This document shows, piece after piece, positions 1 to 7,031 of a stretch of 19,660 nucleotides of DNA (its first letter is position 1; the number at the start of each line of letters is the position of its first letter). Below the pieces are notes generated by a model. The model saw only the letters and a list, made by a program, of their open reading frames with translations. It was not told the DNA's origin and searched no databases. The position numbers and the translations under genes were made by a program. The DNA comes from an uncultured Rivibacter sp. (GTDB lineage: Bacteria; Pseudomonadota; Gammaproteobacteria; Burkholderiales; Burkholderiaceae), in the NCBI GenBank assembly GCA_946481025.1, contig CAMLNA010000080.1:1-19660 (forward strand), written 5' to 3'.

Positions 1-528
1 GCGGCCGATCTGGCGCTCGAAGTAGTTGCCGGGCTTGCCGTAGTCGGCCAGGCCGCGTGCCTTGAAGTCCACCCGGTGCAGCGCGGCGATCACGCGGTTC
101 ATCTCGTCGTAGATGGCGGCGCGCTCGGCGTTGCCCATGTCGGGCAGCGCCTGGTTCCACAGCACGCGGCCCTCGACGAACTCCATCACGTAGAAGGCGC
201 GGCCCATCACCGACTCGTCTTCGCACAGCAGGTGCATCTGCGCCACCGGGACCTCGGTGCCGGCGAGTGCGCGCATCACGTTGAACTCGCGGTCGATCGC
301 GTGCGCGGAGGGCAGCAGCTTCGCCGCGGGCGCGGGCTTGGCCCGCATCACGTAGGAGCGCCGCGGCGTCACCAGCTTGAAGGTCGGGTTCGACTGGCCG
401 CCCTTGAACTGCTCGACCGAGAGCGGCCCTTCGAAGCCGGGCAGGTTGGCGCACAGCCAGGCTTCGAGCGCGCCGCTGTCGAAGGCTTGTTGTGCGGAGA
501 CGGGCTTGGTTCCGGTGTAGGCGTCCAT
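1..528 (-). CDS. Phosphotransferase family protein (APH/ACAD10-like kinase fold), 3' end cut by window edge
   Basis: This is the N-terminal 176 residues of a protein that continues past the left edge. It looks like the small lobe of an aminoglycoside-phosphotransferase-fold kinase of the ACAD10-like type. A glycine-rich loop with FKGGQSNPTF lies at residues 41-50, a probable ATP-binding lysine is in the strand VMRAKP (K64), and a partner helix glutamate is in DREFNVMRAL (E81). The hinge-like strand FYVMEFVEG lies at 112-120. The catalytic aspartate region would be in the missing C-terminal half. Such proteins often sit beside acyl-CoA dehydrogenase genes and are thought to phosphorylate hydroxyacyl-type substrates, but the substrate here is unknown. 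The ATG at 526-528 is chosen because the family-like sequence begins soon after it. The ribosome-binding site is weak (GAAGAAAG). It lies 50 bases downstream of the Crp/Fnr-type regulator gene on the same strand, so the two may be cotranscribed. Confidence 0.85.
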   Translation of the reverse strand, partial: MDAYTGTKPVSAQQAFDSGALEAWLCANLPGFEGPLSVEQFKGGQSNPTFKLVTPRRSYVMRAKPAPAAKLLPSAHAIDREFNVMRALAGTEVPVAQMHLLCEDESVMGRAFYVMEFVEGRVLWNQALPDMGNAERAAIYDEMNRVIAALHRVDFKARGLADYGKPGNYFERQIGR

Positions 529-578
529 GGGCTTTCTTCAAGAGGAGCCGCCTGCAACCGGGTGTCGTCAGGCGGCGG

Positions 579-1283
579 TCAACCTTCAGCAATGGCCAAC
601 AGCTTGTCGCGCGACAGCACGACCAGGCGGGTGGGTTCCACACGCACGGCACCTTCGCGTTCGAAGCCCTTGAGCTCCTGGTTCACGCGCTGGCGAGAGG
701 CACCGAGCAGCTGCGCCAGGTCTTCCTGCGCGAGCTGCAGGCCGATGCGGATCTCGTCGCCCTGCACGATGCCGTAGCTGCGTGCGAGCTGCAGGATCTG
801 CTTGGCCAGGCGCGCCGACAGCGGCAGCGTGTTGAGGTCTTCGATCAGGTGGTACACGAGGCGCAGGCGCCGGCAGTTGAGGCGCAACAGGGCGTCGTAC
901 AGCTCCACGTGCTGGGCGAGCAGTTCCCTGAAGTCGGGTTTGCGCACCACCAGCACCGTGGTTTCGCCATGCGCGTTGGCATCGTGCGTGCGCGGCATGC
1001 CGTCGATGAGCGCGGTGTCGCCGAACCAGATGCCCGGTTCCACGTAGGTGAGGGCGATCTGCTTGCCCGACAGCGACACCGAGCTGATGCGCACCGCTCC
1101 CTTGGCGACCCCGACCCACTCGTCGGCAGGCTCGCCGCGCGAAGACATCAACGCCCCGTCCGGCAGCCGCCTCACCAATGCCCGCGCCAGGATGGCATTG
1201 CGCAATGCAGGTGAGAGCTTTGAAAACCACGAGCCTGTTTCGATGTTTTGTCGCTCTTGGATTGTAAGAACCGGGGTATTCAT
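579..1283 (-). CDS. Crp/Fnr-family transcriptional regulator
   Basis: A 234-residue protein with the two-domain plan of the CRP/FNR family. A cyclic-nucleotide-binding-type beta roll covers about residues 20-120, with GIWFGDTALIDG at 84-95 matching the family's FGE-type turn. A long dimerisation helix covers about 124-150. A winged helix-turn-helix follows, with its helices in QEDLAQLLGASRQRVNQEL at 186-204. It has no N-terminal cysteine cluster, so it is not an FNR-type iron-sulfur sensor. The cAMP-contacting glutamate/arginine pair of true CRP is not clearly kept, so the ligand is unknown. The open frame extends further upstream, but the ATG at 1281-1283 is preferred because the upstream extension has no family-like sequence and would run into the divergent gene. 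It is divergent from the class II aldolase-family gene, 67 bases away. It may regulate that gene, the phosphotransferase, or itself. Confidence 0.9.
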   Translation of the reverse strand: MNTPVLTIQERQNIETGSWFSKLSPALRNAILARALVRRLPDGALMSSRGEPADEWVGVAKGAVRISSVSLSGKQIALTYVEPGIWFGDTALIDGMPRTHDANAHGETTVLVVRKPDFRELLAQHVELYDALLRLNCRRLRLVYHLIEDLNTLPLSARLAKQILQLARSYGIVQGDEIRIGLQLAQEDLAQLLGASRQRVNQELKGFEREGAVRVEPTRLVVLSRDKLLAIAEG

Positions 1284-1350
1284 GTCTTGTCTCTGAAGTG
1301 ACAGCATGCTGCAGTGCGAGATCGCTATTGTCCATAGGAGGAGACCCACG
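1284..1350. promoter_or_regulatory. Divergent intergenic region with strong ribosome-binding site for the aldolase-family gene
   Basis: This 67-base gap lies between two divergent genes and must hold control sites for both unless promoters sit inside the coding regions. A strong Shine-Dalgarno run AGGAGGAG is at 1336-1343, seven bases before the ATG at 1351, which fixes that start. A perfect 10-base palindrome CAGCATGCTG is at 1302-1311. It could be an operator, but a palindrome of that length also occurs by chance. No convincing -35/-10 pair was found. Confidence 0.5.
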
Positions 1351-2127
1351 ATGGACACCCCCAAAGCCCTGAAGATTCCGAGCCTCGCGAACGAAGTGAG
1401 CCCCGAGGAGTGGCGCACGCGCGTGGACCTCGCCGCGGCCTACCGGCTGGTGGCGGAGTTCAAGTGGGACGACCTCGTCTTCACGCACATCACCGCGCGC
1501 GTGCCCGGGTCCGAGGACCAGTTCCTCATCAACCCCTACGGCATGTTCTTCGACGAGATCACCGCATCGAGCCTGGTGAAGATCGACGTGCACGGCAACA
1601 AGCTCGACGAGTCGCCGTTCCCCGTGAACCCGGCCGGCTTCGTCATCCACAGCGCCATCCACTCGGCGCGGCACGACGCGCACTGCGTGCTGCACACGCA
1701 CACCCTCAACGGCGTGGCGGTGTCGGCGCAGAAGCACGGGGTGCTGCCGATCTCGCAGCATTCGATCTTCGTGCTGGCGAGCCTGGCCTATCACGACTAC
1801 GAAGGCGTGGCGCTGCGCGATGACGAGAAGCCGCGCCTGGTGCGGGACCTGGGCGACAAGAACTACCTGATGCTGCGCAACCATGGCCTGCTGACGCTCG
1901 GGCCCACGGTGGCCGACGCCTTCATGGCGATGTACTTCTTCGAGACCACCTGCAACATGCAGGTGCGGGCGATGGCCGGCGGGTCGGAGCTCACGCGGGT
2001 GGAGCCGCAGATCATCGCCACCGCGATTCAACAGGCGGCGCAGGCCACCAAGGGGCAGGGTGCGCAGCTGGTGTGGCCGGGCCTGCTGCGCCGGCTCGAT
2101 CGCAAGGACCCGAGCTACAAGACGTAG
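1351..2127 (+). CDS. Class II aldolase/adducin family protein, zinc site kept but aldolase catalytic residues altered
   Basis: A 258-residue class II aldolase/adducin-fold protein. The zinc-binding histidines are visible as H115 and H117 in LHTHT and H178 in RNHG, equivalent to H92, H94 and H155 of E. coli fuculose-1-phosphate aldolase (FucA). Alignment with FucA from memory is gap-free from the catalytic position to the HxH motif, with 19 residues in both. The FucA catalytic Glu73 position is Gly96 here. The phosphate-binding positions Asn29, Thr43, Ser71 and Ser72 are His46, Tyr63, Pro94 and Ala95. A sugar-phosphate aldolase reaction is therefore unlikely as drawn for FucA. Members of this divergent branch are common and mostly uncharacterised. 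The start at 1351 is set by AGGAGGAG seven bases upstream. The gene ends nine bases before the convergent histidine phosphatase gene and diverges from the Crp/Fnr-type regulator. Confidence 0.9.
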   Translation: MDTPKALKIPSLANEVSPEEWRTRVDLAAAYRLVAEFKWDDLVFTHITARVPGSEDQFLINPYGMFFDEITASSLVKIDVHGNKLDESPFPVNPAGFVIHSAIHSARHDAHCVLHTHTLNGVAVSAQKHGVLPISQHSIFVLASLAYHDYEGVALRDDEKPRLVRDLGDKNYLMLRNHGLLTLGPTVADAFMAMYFFETTCNMQVRAMAGGSELTRVEPQIIATAIQQAAQATKGQGAQLVWPGLLRRLDRKDPSYKT

Positions 2128-2136
2128 CCCTGGGCG

Positions 2137-2838
2137 CTACACCGGCAGCGAGATGCGCTGGTACTGCGCGAGCAGCTTTTCCATCGTGGTGTAGCGCTCG
2201 CGCTCATGCAGCCACTGCGTGGGCGCCAGGTTGACGGCGCGCACGATCGCTTCGCCGTCGCCGACCTCGATCACGTTGATGCAGGCCGGCGCCTGCTCCA
2301 TGCGGCCGAAGAACGCACGCTCGCCCGCCAGCGCACGCGACAGCAGCGCGCGGTTCACGCCGCCGTGCAGCACCATCAGCAGGCAGGTCCAGCTCGCGTC
2401 GGCAAGCCAGCCTTCGAACGAAGGCAGCACACGGTCGAGCAGCTCGCCCACGGACTCACCGCCGAGAAAGCGCTGGCTCTCGATGCCCGGGCCGGTACGA
2501 AACGCGCCGAGAAAGGCGTCGCGGATGTTCTCGCGCGGGATGTCGGCCAGGCGGCCGCTGCGGATCTCCCGCAAGGCCGGATCGACGTCGAGGGCAGGCG
2601 CCGCGGCGGCTTGCGCGGCGAGCACGCGCGTGGCGGTTTCCACCGTGCGGGGCAGGCCGCTCACCACCGCGCGATCGAACTGCACGCCGCATTCGGCGAA
2701 CAGCGCACCGGCGGCATCGGCCTGCCGCCGGCCTTCGCTGTTGAGCCGCACGTCATCGGGCGGTACCGGGGTGCCGTCTTCGAGGAAGTAGTCAACCGAC
2801 CCGTGGCGCATCAGGTAGATGCGACGACGTGAGTTCAT
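2137..2838 (-). CDS. Histidine phosphatase family protein (phosphoglycerate mutase-like)
   Basis: A 233-residue member of the histidine phosphatase superfamily. The phosphohistidine motif RHG is at residues 11-13 (H12 is the nucleophile). The second arginine lies in SGLPRTVETA (R64), the acidic residue in LREIRSG (E91), and the second core histidine in VLHGG (H158). All four parts of the family's catalytic pocket are therefore present. The substrate is not predictable: these proteins act on sugar phosphates, nucleotides or phosphoproteins. A good ribosome-binding site, AGAAGGA, lies about six bases before the ATG at 2836-2838. The gene starts 12 bases after the stop of the PaaG-like crotonase gene, so the two are very likely one transcription unit. 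It is convergent with the class II aldolase-family gene, and the nine-base gap leaves no room for a hairpin terminator. Confidence 0.9.
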   Translation of the reverse strand: MNSRRRIYLMRHGSVDYFLEDGTPVPPDDVRLNSEGRRQADAAGALFAECGVQFDRAVVSGLPRTVETATRVLAAQAAAAPALDVDPALREIRSGRLADIPRENIRDAFLGAFRTGPGIESQRFLGGESVGELLDRVLPSFEGWLADASWTCLLMVLHGGVNRALLSRALAGERAFFGRMEQAPACINVIEVGDGEAIVRAVNLAPTQWLHERERYTTMEKLLAQYQRISLPV

Positions 2839-2850
2839 TCAGAGTCCTTC

Positions 2851-3672
2851 TCAACCGAACCGCGGCGCGCGCTTCTCGAAAAAGGCCTGCAGGCCTTCGC
2901 CGGCGTTGGCGTCGAACAGGTTCTGCACGAAGTGCTCCTGCTCGGCGCCGAGTTGCGCACCCAGCGTGTGTTGCGGCCAGTTGTTCACGAGCTCCTTGCC
3001 GCTGGCCAGCGCTCCGGGGGCGAAGCCCGCCAGCGTGTCGGCCATGCGCAGAGCTTCGTCGAGCGCGCGGCCCTTGTCTGTCACGCGATTGACAAGGCCC
3101 AGCTGGTGCAGCTGCTGTGCGGAGGCCGGCTCGGCCAGCCAGATCAGCTGCAGCGCCAGCGCGCGCGGCAGCGCCTGCATCAGGTGCCAGGTGGCGCCGC
3201 CGTCGGGCGACAGGCCGACCTTGTTGTAGGCCATCGCGAACTTCGCATCCTGCGCGGCCACCACCATGTCGCAGGCCAGGGCCAGCGAAAAGCCGGCGCC
3301 CGCGGCCACTCCTTCGACGGCGGCGATCACAGGCTTCGGAAATGCGCGGATCGCCTCGACGAGCTGGTTCAGCTTGGCCAGCTGCGCACGTTGGGCTTCG
3401 CGCCCGAGTTCGCGATTGGCTGCCAGGCGCTGGAGGTTGCCGCCGGCGCAGAAGTGGTCACCGTCGCCGGTGATGACCACGCATCGCAGCTCCGGATTTG
3501 ACTCGGCCACTCCCAGGGCTTCGACGCCGGCGTCGTAGACCTGTGGCGACAGCGTGTTGCGTGTGGCCGGGTCGCTGATCGTGAGCACCAGGGTCTGGTT
3601 TCGGCGTTCGGTACGGAGTTCGGTGGGCATGGTTTTGCAGTGGGGAGCAGCAGCGAGAAAGGATTGTGTCAT
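2851..3672 (-). CDS. Enoyl-CoA hydratase/isomerase family protein, PaaG-like
   Basis: A 273-residue crotonase-fold protein. The oxyanion-hole segments are HFCAGGNL at residues 73-80 and GVAAGAGFSLALACD at 121-135. The two catalytic glutamates of classical enoyl-CoA hydratase are absent, with Ser129 and Tyr149 at the positions of rat Glu144 and Glu164. An aspartate is present in GLSPDGG (D157), as in PaaG-type isomerases, and AMAYNKVGLSPDGG closely resembles PaaG. An isomerase or oxepin-CoA-type ring chemistry, as in phenylacetate catabolism, is therefore more likely than simple hydration. No other paa genes are in the window. The ATG at 3670-3672 has a GAAGG four bases upstream. The internal ATG at 3628-3630 is an alternative start with no visible ribosome-binding site, and many relatives begin near there. 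It is followed 12 bases later by the histidine phosphatase gene. Confidence 0.85.
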   Translation of the reverse strand: MTQSFLAAAPHCKTMPTELRTERRNQTLVLTISDPATRNTLSPQVYDAGVEALGVAESNPELRCVVITGDGDHFCAGGNLQRLAANRELGREAQRAQLAKLNQLVEAIRAFPKPVIAAVEGVAAGAGFSLALACDMVVAAQDAKFAMAYNKVGLSPDGGATWHLMQALPRALALQLIWLAEPASAQQLHQLGLVNRVTDKGRALDEALRMADTLAGFAPGALASGKELVNNWPQHTLGAQLGAEQEHFVQNLFDANAGEGLQAFFEKRAPRFG

Positions 3673-3716
3673 GTGGCCTTCTGCTCGTTTTTGAGCCTAA
3701 AGCGCGTGTAACTCCA

Positions 3717-3725
3717 TGCTAGAGT
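3717..3725 (+). promoter_or_regulatory. Candidate extended -10 element for the fimV-like gene
   Basis: The sequence TGCTAGAGT has the form TGnTAGAGT, an extended -10 with four of six matches to TATAAT, ending 26 bases before the ATG at 3752. The best -35-like hexamer, TTGAGC at 3691-3696, is 23 bases away, which is too far for normal spacing. This is a weak call made only because the 79-base divergent gap must contain promoters. Confidence 0.25.
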
Positions 3726-3751
3726 GCCGCGGGGGTGACGATAACGAAAGC

Positions 3752-5686
3752 ATGAACGGATCACTCACGAGACTGGCGATTGCGGTGGTGGCGCTGCTTG
3801 GCGCGGCTTCCGCGTCGTGGTCCATCGGCCTGGGTCGTGCGACAAGCGCTGCCGTCCTCGGCCAACCGCTTTCCATCACGCTGCCGGTGCGGCTCGACGC
3901 CGGCGAGGCGCTTGCGCCCGAATGCGTGAGTGCCGAAGTGCTGTTCGGCGACAACCATCAACCGGCGCCGGCTGTTCAGGTCGCCGTGGGCGCAGGAGGC
4001 ATTCGCATCACCACGAGCACCGTGGTCGATGAACCGGTCGTGACAGCGCAGGTGACCGTGGGTTGTGCCGCGCAGATCTCTCGCAAGTTCACCCTCCTCG
4101 CCGACCCCCCGGTGGTGAACCTCGCGCAGGCGCCGCAGGCTCCGGCCGTGGCATCGTCACCCGCGCAGGACCGACCCGCCCACCGGCGCGCACCTGTCAC
4201 CGCGACGGTGCAGCCGGCGGCACCGTCGCGGGCCAACCCTCCACCGCGTGCCGCGGCCGAGGCTCGCGCCCCGCGCGCACCTTCCTCGACCGCAGCGCGC
4301 CCGCCCAGGCGCACCGAGCGCGTGGCCGCGGCCGCGCCGCGGCTGCAGCTCGACCCGGTCGATGCCGACATGCTGGCCGACCCGGGGCTGCGCCTGGACG
4401 ACACACTGCCTCCGCCGGCCGAAGGCAGCAGCGAGCAGCGCGCGGCTGCCTCGGCGCTGTGGCAGGCGCTCAACGCGACGCCCGAGGAGATGGCGCGCGA
4501 CCGCGAGAAGCTGCAGAAGCTCGAAGAGCAGTTCGCGGCGGTGCGCAGGGACAGCGACGCCACCCGCAACTCGCTCGCCGCGCTGGAGGCGCGCCTGCAG
4601 CGCGCCGAGCAGGAGCGCCATGCCAACCCACTGGTCTTCGGTCTCGCGGCGCTGAGCGCCTTGCTCCTGTTGCTGCTCGTCTCGACCTGGTGGAAGCGCC
4701 GGCGCGAACTGCAGGCGGCCTGGTGGAACCAGGAGGCTCAGGACATTGCCTCGGCCATGGCGCCGCAGGAGCACGACGGCCAGGAGGCGACGAACTCGCA
4801 GCGTCTCTCCGATCCGGTCATGACCGACCCGACGCCGTTCACGACCACGGCCTCCGTGGTCCTGCCGACGGCGCCGATGCCGCCAGTGCAGACGACGATG
4901 CCGGAGCCGGAACTGCCGGCCCATGCCGTGGCAGCCGAGGCGCCGCGACGCGAGGTCTCGGTCGAGGAGCTGATCGACCTCGAGCAGCAGGCCGAGTTCT
5001 TCATCGTGCTGGGGCAGGAAGACGCGGCCATCGATCTGCTGATGAGCCACGTGCGCAACACCGCGGGCACCAGCCCCCTGCCGTACCTGAAGCTGCTCGA
5101 GATCTACCAGCATCGGGGCGATCGCGCCGAATACGACCGCATCCGCGACCGCTTCAACAATCGCTTCAACGCCTACGCGCCTTCGTGGGACGAAGACCTG
5201 ATGCACGGCCGCACGCTGGCGGACTATCCGGAAGTGATCCGGCGCCTGCAGAGCCTTTGGGCCACGCCGGCCCACGCGCTCAACGTGCTCCAGGCTTCAT
5301 TGCTGCGGCAGGACGAAGGCGCGGGCACCTTCGACCTGCCGGCCTACCGGGAACTGCTCTTCCTGTATTCGATCGCGCGCGATCTCTCGGACGCCGGCCG
5401 CGCCACCGGTGACGTGGTGGACCTGCTGCTGCCGATGGGCGACGAGCCGGACCAGCCCGGCGCCTTCACGCTCACGACGATGGGGCCGCTGGTGGCCGGC
5501 GCCCAGCCCGCGCATTCGGCGGAGCCGCCCGCCGAGCTGCCCTCGCTCGACCTCGACCTCGACCTGGACGTCGAGCATTCGCCGGTGATCGAGCGCGAGC
5601 CGCAGCCCGAGCCGCAACGGTATTCCGGGCTGATCGAATTCGAGCGGCTCGACATCACGCAGCCGCTGCCCAGGCGCGACGCCTGA
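3752..5686 (+). CDS. FimV-like inner membrane protein, short form without recognisable LysM
   Basis: A 644-residue protein with the FimV plan. It has a signal peptide at about residues 1-21 (hydrophobic core AIAVVALLGAA, cleavage after ASA), then the FimV N-terminal domain with GLGRATSAAVLGQPL at 27-41. A Pro/Ala/Arg-rich linker covers about 130-200 and a coiled coil about 230-288. One transmembrane helix follows at about 293-315 (FGLAALSALLLLLLVSTWW), with basic residues KRRR after it. The cytoplasmic FimV-type C-terminal helical repeat covers about 402-480, with EELIDLEQQAEFFIVLGQ. FimV proteins bridge peptidoglycan and cytoplasm and support type IV pili and twitching. I see no LysM motif in the periplasmic part, and the protein is much shorter than Pseudomonas FimV, so it may be a second, specialised paralogue. 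An LD-rich acidic stretch near the C-terminus is encoded by hexamer repeats at 5546-5569. The start is the ATG directly before the signal peptide, and its ribosome-binding site is weak. Confidence 0.8.
   Translation: MNGSLTRLAIAVVALLGAASASWSIGLGRATSAAVLGQPLSITLPVRLDAGEALAPECVSAEVLFGDNHQPAPAVQVAVGAGGIRITTSTVVDEPVVTAQVTVGCAAQISRKFTLLADPPVVNLAQAPQAPAVASSPAQDRPAHRRAPVTATVQPAAPSRANPPPRAAAEARAPRAPSSTAARPPRRTERVAAAAPRLQLDPVDADMLADPGLRLDDTLPPPAEGSSEQRAAASALWQALNATPEEMARDREKLQKLEEQFAAVRRDSDATRNSLAALEARLQRAEQERHANPLVFGLAALSALLLLLLVSTWWKRRRELQAAWWNQEAQDIASAMAPQEHDGQEATNSQRLSDPVMTDPTPFTTTASVVLPTAPMPPVQTTMPEPELPAHAVAAEAPRREVSVEELIDLEQQAEFFIVLGQEDAAIDLLMSHVRNTAGTSPLPYLKLLEIYQHRGDRAEYDRIRDRFNNRFNAYAPSWDEDLMHGRTLADYPEVIRRLQSLWATPAHALNVLQASLLRQDEGAGTFDLPAYRELLFLYSIARDLSDAGRATGDVVDLLLPMGDEPDQPGAFTLTTMGPLVAGAQPAHSAEPPAELPSLDLDLDLDVEHSPVIEREPQPEPQRYSGLIEFERLDITQPLPRRDA
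5546..5569 (+). repeat. Short hexamer tandem repeat inside the FimV-like gene
   Basis: Three copies of CTCGAC are followed by CTGGAC, encoding alternating Leu-Asp residues near the C-terminus of the FimV-like protein. Changes in copy number would keep the frame. Confidence 0.7.
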
Positions 5687-5697
5687 GCCGCCAAAGG

Positions 5698-5715
5698 CTA
5701 CAGGCGCTACAGGCG
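5698..5715. repeat. Perfect 9-base tandem duplication across the aminotransferase stop codon
   Basis: CTACAGGCG occurs twice in direct succession, at 5698-5706 and 5707-5715. Read on the minus strand, each copy carries an in-frame TAG, so the aminotransferase gene has its stop at 5707-5709 and a second stop nine bases later. It lies in the 20-base convergent gap after the FimV-like gene, where there is no hairpin terminator. Confidence 0.8.
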
Positions 5716-6864
5716 CGCCAGCCGCTCCAGCGCTGCCTGCAGGGTCTCGTCGCGCTTGGCGAAGCAGAAGCGCACGATGCGCTGCTCGAAACCCTGCTCG
5801 TAGAACACCGACAGCGGAATGGCCGCGACGCCGATCCCGGTGGTGAGCCGGCGGCAGAAGTCCACTTCGGTCTGGTCGCTCACCGCGCTGTAGTCCACGC
5901 ACTGGAAGTAGCTGCCACTGCTCGGCAGCAGCTTCAGCTTCGTGCCGGCGAGGCCTTCGCGAAACAGGTCGCGCTTGCGCTGGTAGAACGCGGCCAGCTC
6001 GAGATAGGGCTTCGGGTCGGCCATGTAGGCGGCCAGCGCGTGCTGCACCGGCGTGTTGACGGTGAACACGTTGAACTGGTGCACCTTGCGGAATTCGGTC
6101 ATCAGCGCGGCCGGCGCGGCCACGTAGCCCACCTTCCAGCCGGTGACGTGATAGGTCTTGCCGAAGCTGGAGATGAGAAGGCTGCGCGCCGCGAGCTCCG
6201 GGTGTCGCGCCACGCTCGCGTGCGGCGCGCCGTCGTAGACCATGTGCTCGTACACCTCGTCGGCGATCACCAGCGTGTCCGTGGGCCGCAGCAGCTCGGC
6301 CAGGCGCTGCATGTCGGCCGCGGTCCAGACGGTGGCGCTGGGGTTGTGCGGCGTGTTGACGAGGATGGCGCGCGTGCGCGGAGACAGCGCGGCGGCGATG
6401 CGGTCGAAGTCGGGGCGGAAGGTGCCGGGCGTGAGCGGCACGAACACCGTCTTGCCGCCGGCCAGCGTGATGCTGGGCTCGTAGCTGTCGTAGCAGGGCT
6501 CGAGCACGATGACCTCGTCGCCCGGATGCACCGTGGCCAGGATGGACGTGATGATGGCCTGGGTGGCGCCCGCCGTGATGGTGATCTCGGTCGCCGGGTC
6601 GTAGCGGTGGCCGTACAGCGCGGCGATCTTGTCGGCGACGGCTTCGCGCAGTGCCGGCACGCCGGTCATCGGTGGGTACTGGTTCAGGCCGCGCTGCATC
6701 GCACGCGTCACTTCGTCCACCAGCTTCGGGTCGCAGTCGAAATCGGGGAAGCCCTGGCCCAGGTTGACCGCGCCATGCTCGTGCGCGAGCGCCGACATGA
6801 CGGTGAAGATGGTGGTGCCCACGTGGGGCAGGCGGCTTTCGACGGTGGGCGTGCGGTGGCTCAT
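5707..6864 (-). CDS. PLP-dependent aminotransferase, YbdL/methionine aminotransferase type
   Basis: A 385-residue fold-type I aminotransferase. The pyridoxal-phosphate lysine is K236 in SSFGKTYHVTGWKVGY. Other cofactor contacts are N174 in TPHNPSATVW, D202 and Y205 in IADEVYEHMVYD, and a late arginine in RIVRFCFAKRDETL. The TPHNPSATVW motif, with SA in place of the usual glycine, together with NLGQGFPDFD near the start, matches the YbdL/kynurenine aminotransferase III branch. That branch prefers methionine, phenylalanine or related amino acids with a 2-oxo acid acceptor. The open frame extends upstream to a TTG, but the ATG at 6862-6864 is preferred because MSHRTPTVESRLP matches the family start. 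No clear ribosome-binding site precedes it. It is convergent with the FimV-like gene and lies downstream of cysB, separated by a large palindrome. Confidence 0.9.
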   Translation of the reverse strand: MSHRTPTVESRLPHVGTTIFTVMSALAHEHGAVNLGQGFPDFDCDPKLVDEVTRAMQRGLNQYPPMTGVPALREAVADKIAALYGHRYDPATEITITAGATQAIITSILATVHPGDEVIVLEPCYDSYEPSITLAGGKTVFVPLTPGTFRPDFDRIAAALSPRTRAILVNTPHNPSATVWTAADMQRLAELLRPTDTLVIADEVYEHMVYDGAPHASVARHPELAARSLLISSFGKTYHVTGWKVGYVAAPAALMTEFRKVHQFNVFTVNTPVQHALAAYMADPKPYLELAAFYQRKRDLFREGLAGTKLKLLPSSGSYFQCVDYSAVSDQTEVDFCRRLTTGIGVAAIPLSVFYEQGFEQRIVRFCFAKRDETLQAALERLARL

Positions 6865-6923
6865 GTCAGTTGTCCATGGCGCGTTGGCAGCACCGCCGAC
6901 GCATGAAAGGGGATTCAACAGCC

Positions 6924-7014
6924 TTCACTGCGGAGGCGCGGAGGGCGCGGAGATCCGTGGAGGAATCCAGGTCTTCTCGGCGGTCCTCTGCGTCCTCCGC
7001 GCCTCCGCGGTGAA
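6924..7014. repeat. Large imperfect palindrome (91 bases), GGAGG-rich dispersed-repeat type
   Basis: The outer arms, 6924-6952 and 6986-7014, match as inverted repeats at 26 of 29 positions. They begin TTCACTGCGGAGGCGCGGAG and end in CCTCCGCGCCTCCGCGGTGAA-type sequence. The inner arms to 6968 and 6970 pair more loosely, at about 9 of 16 positions. The element fills most of the 167-base gap between the cysB stop and the aminotransferase start. I recognise this GGAGG-rich palindrome as a type scattered between genes in many proteobacteria and other bacteria. Its translation as short GGAEGAE-like and VLRASAV-like peptides is often seen in spurious ORFs. It could fold in RNA as a terminator or stability element for either direction. 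That it is multicopy in this genome is inferred, since only one copy is in the window. Confidence 0.8.
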
Positions 7015-7031
7015 TGAACTGGGATTTCACT

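Noticed and set aside
586..2031. A 481-codon minus-strand frame across the aldolase-family gene and the Crp/Fnr gene
   Set aside because: It overlaps both supported genes in other frames and shows only shadow-frame composition.
3691..3696. TTGAGC as a -35 box for the FimV-like gene
   Set aside because: It lies 23 bases from the only plausible -10, outside usual spacing.
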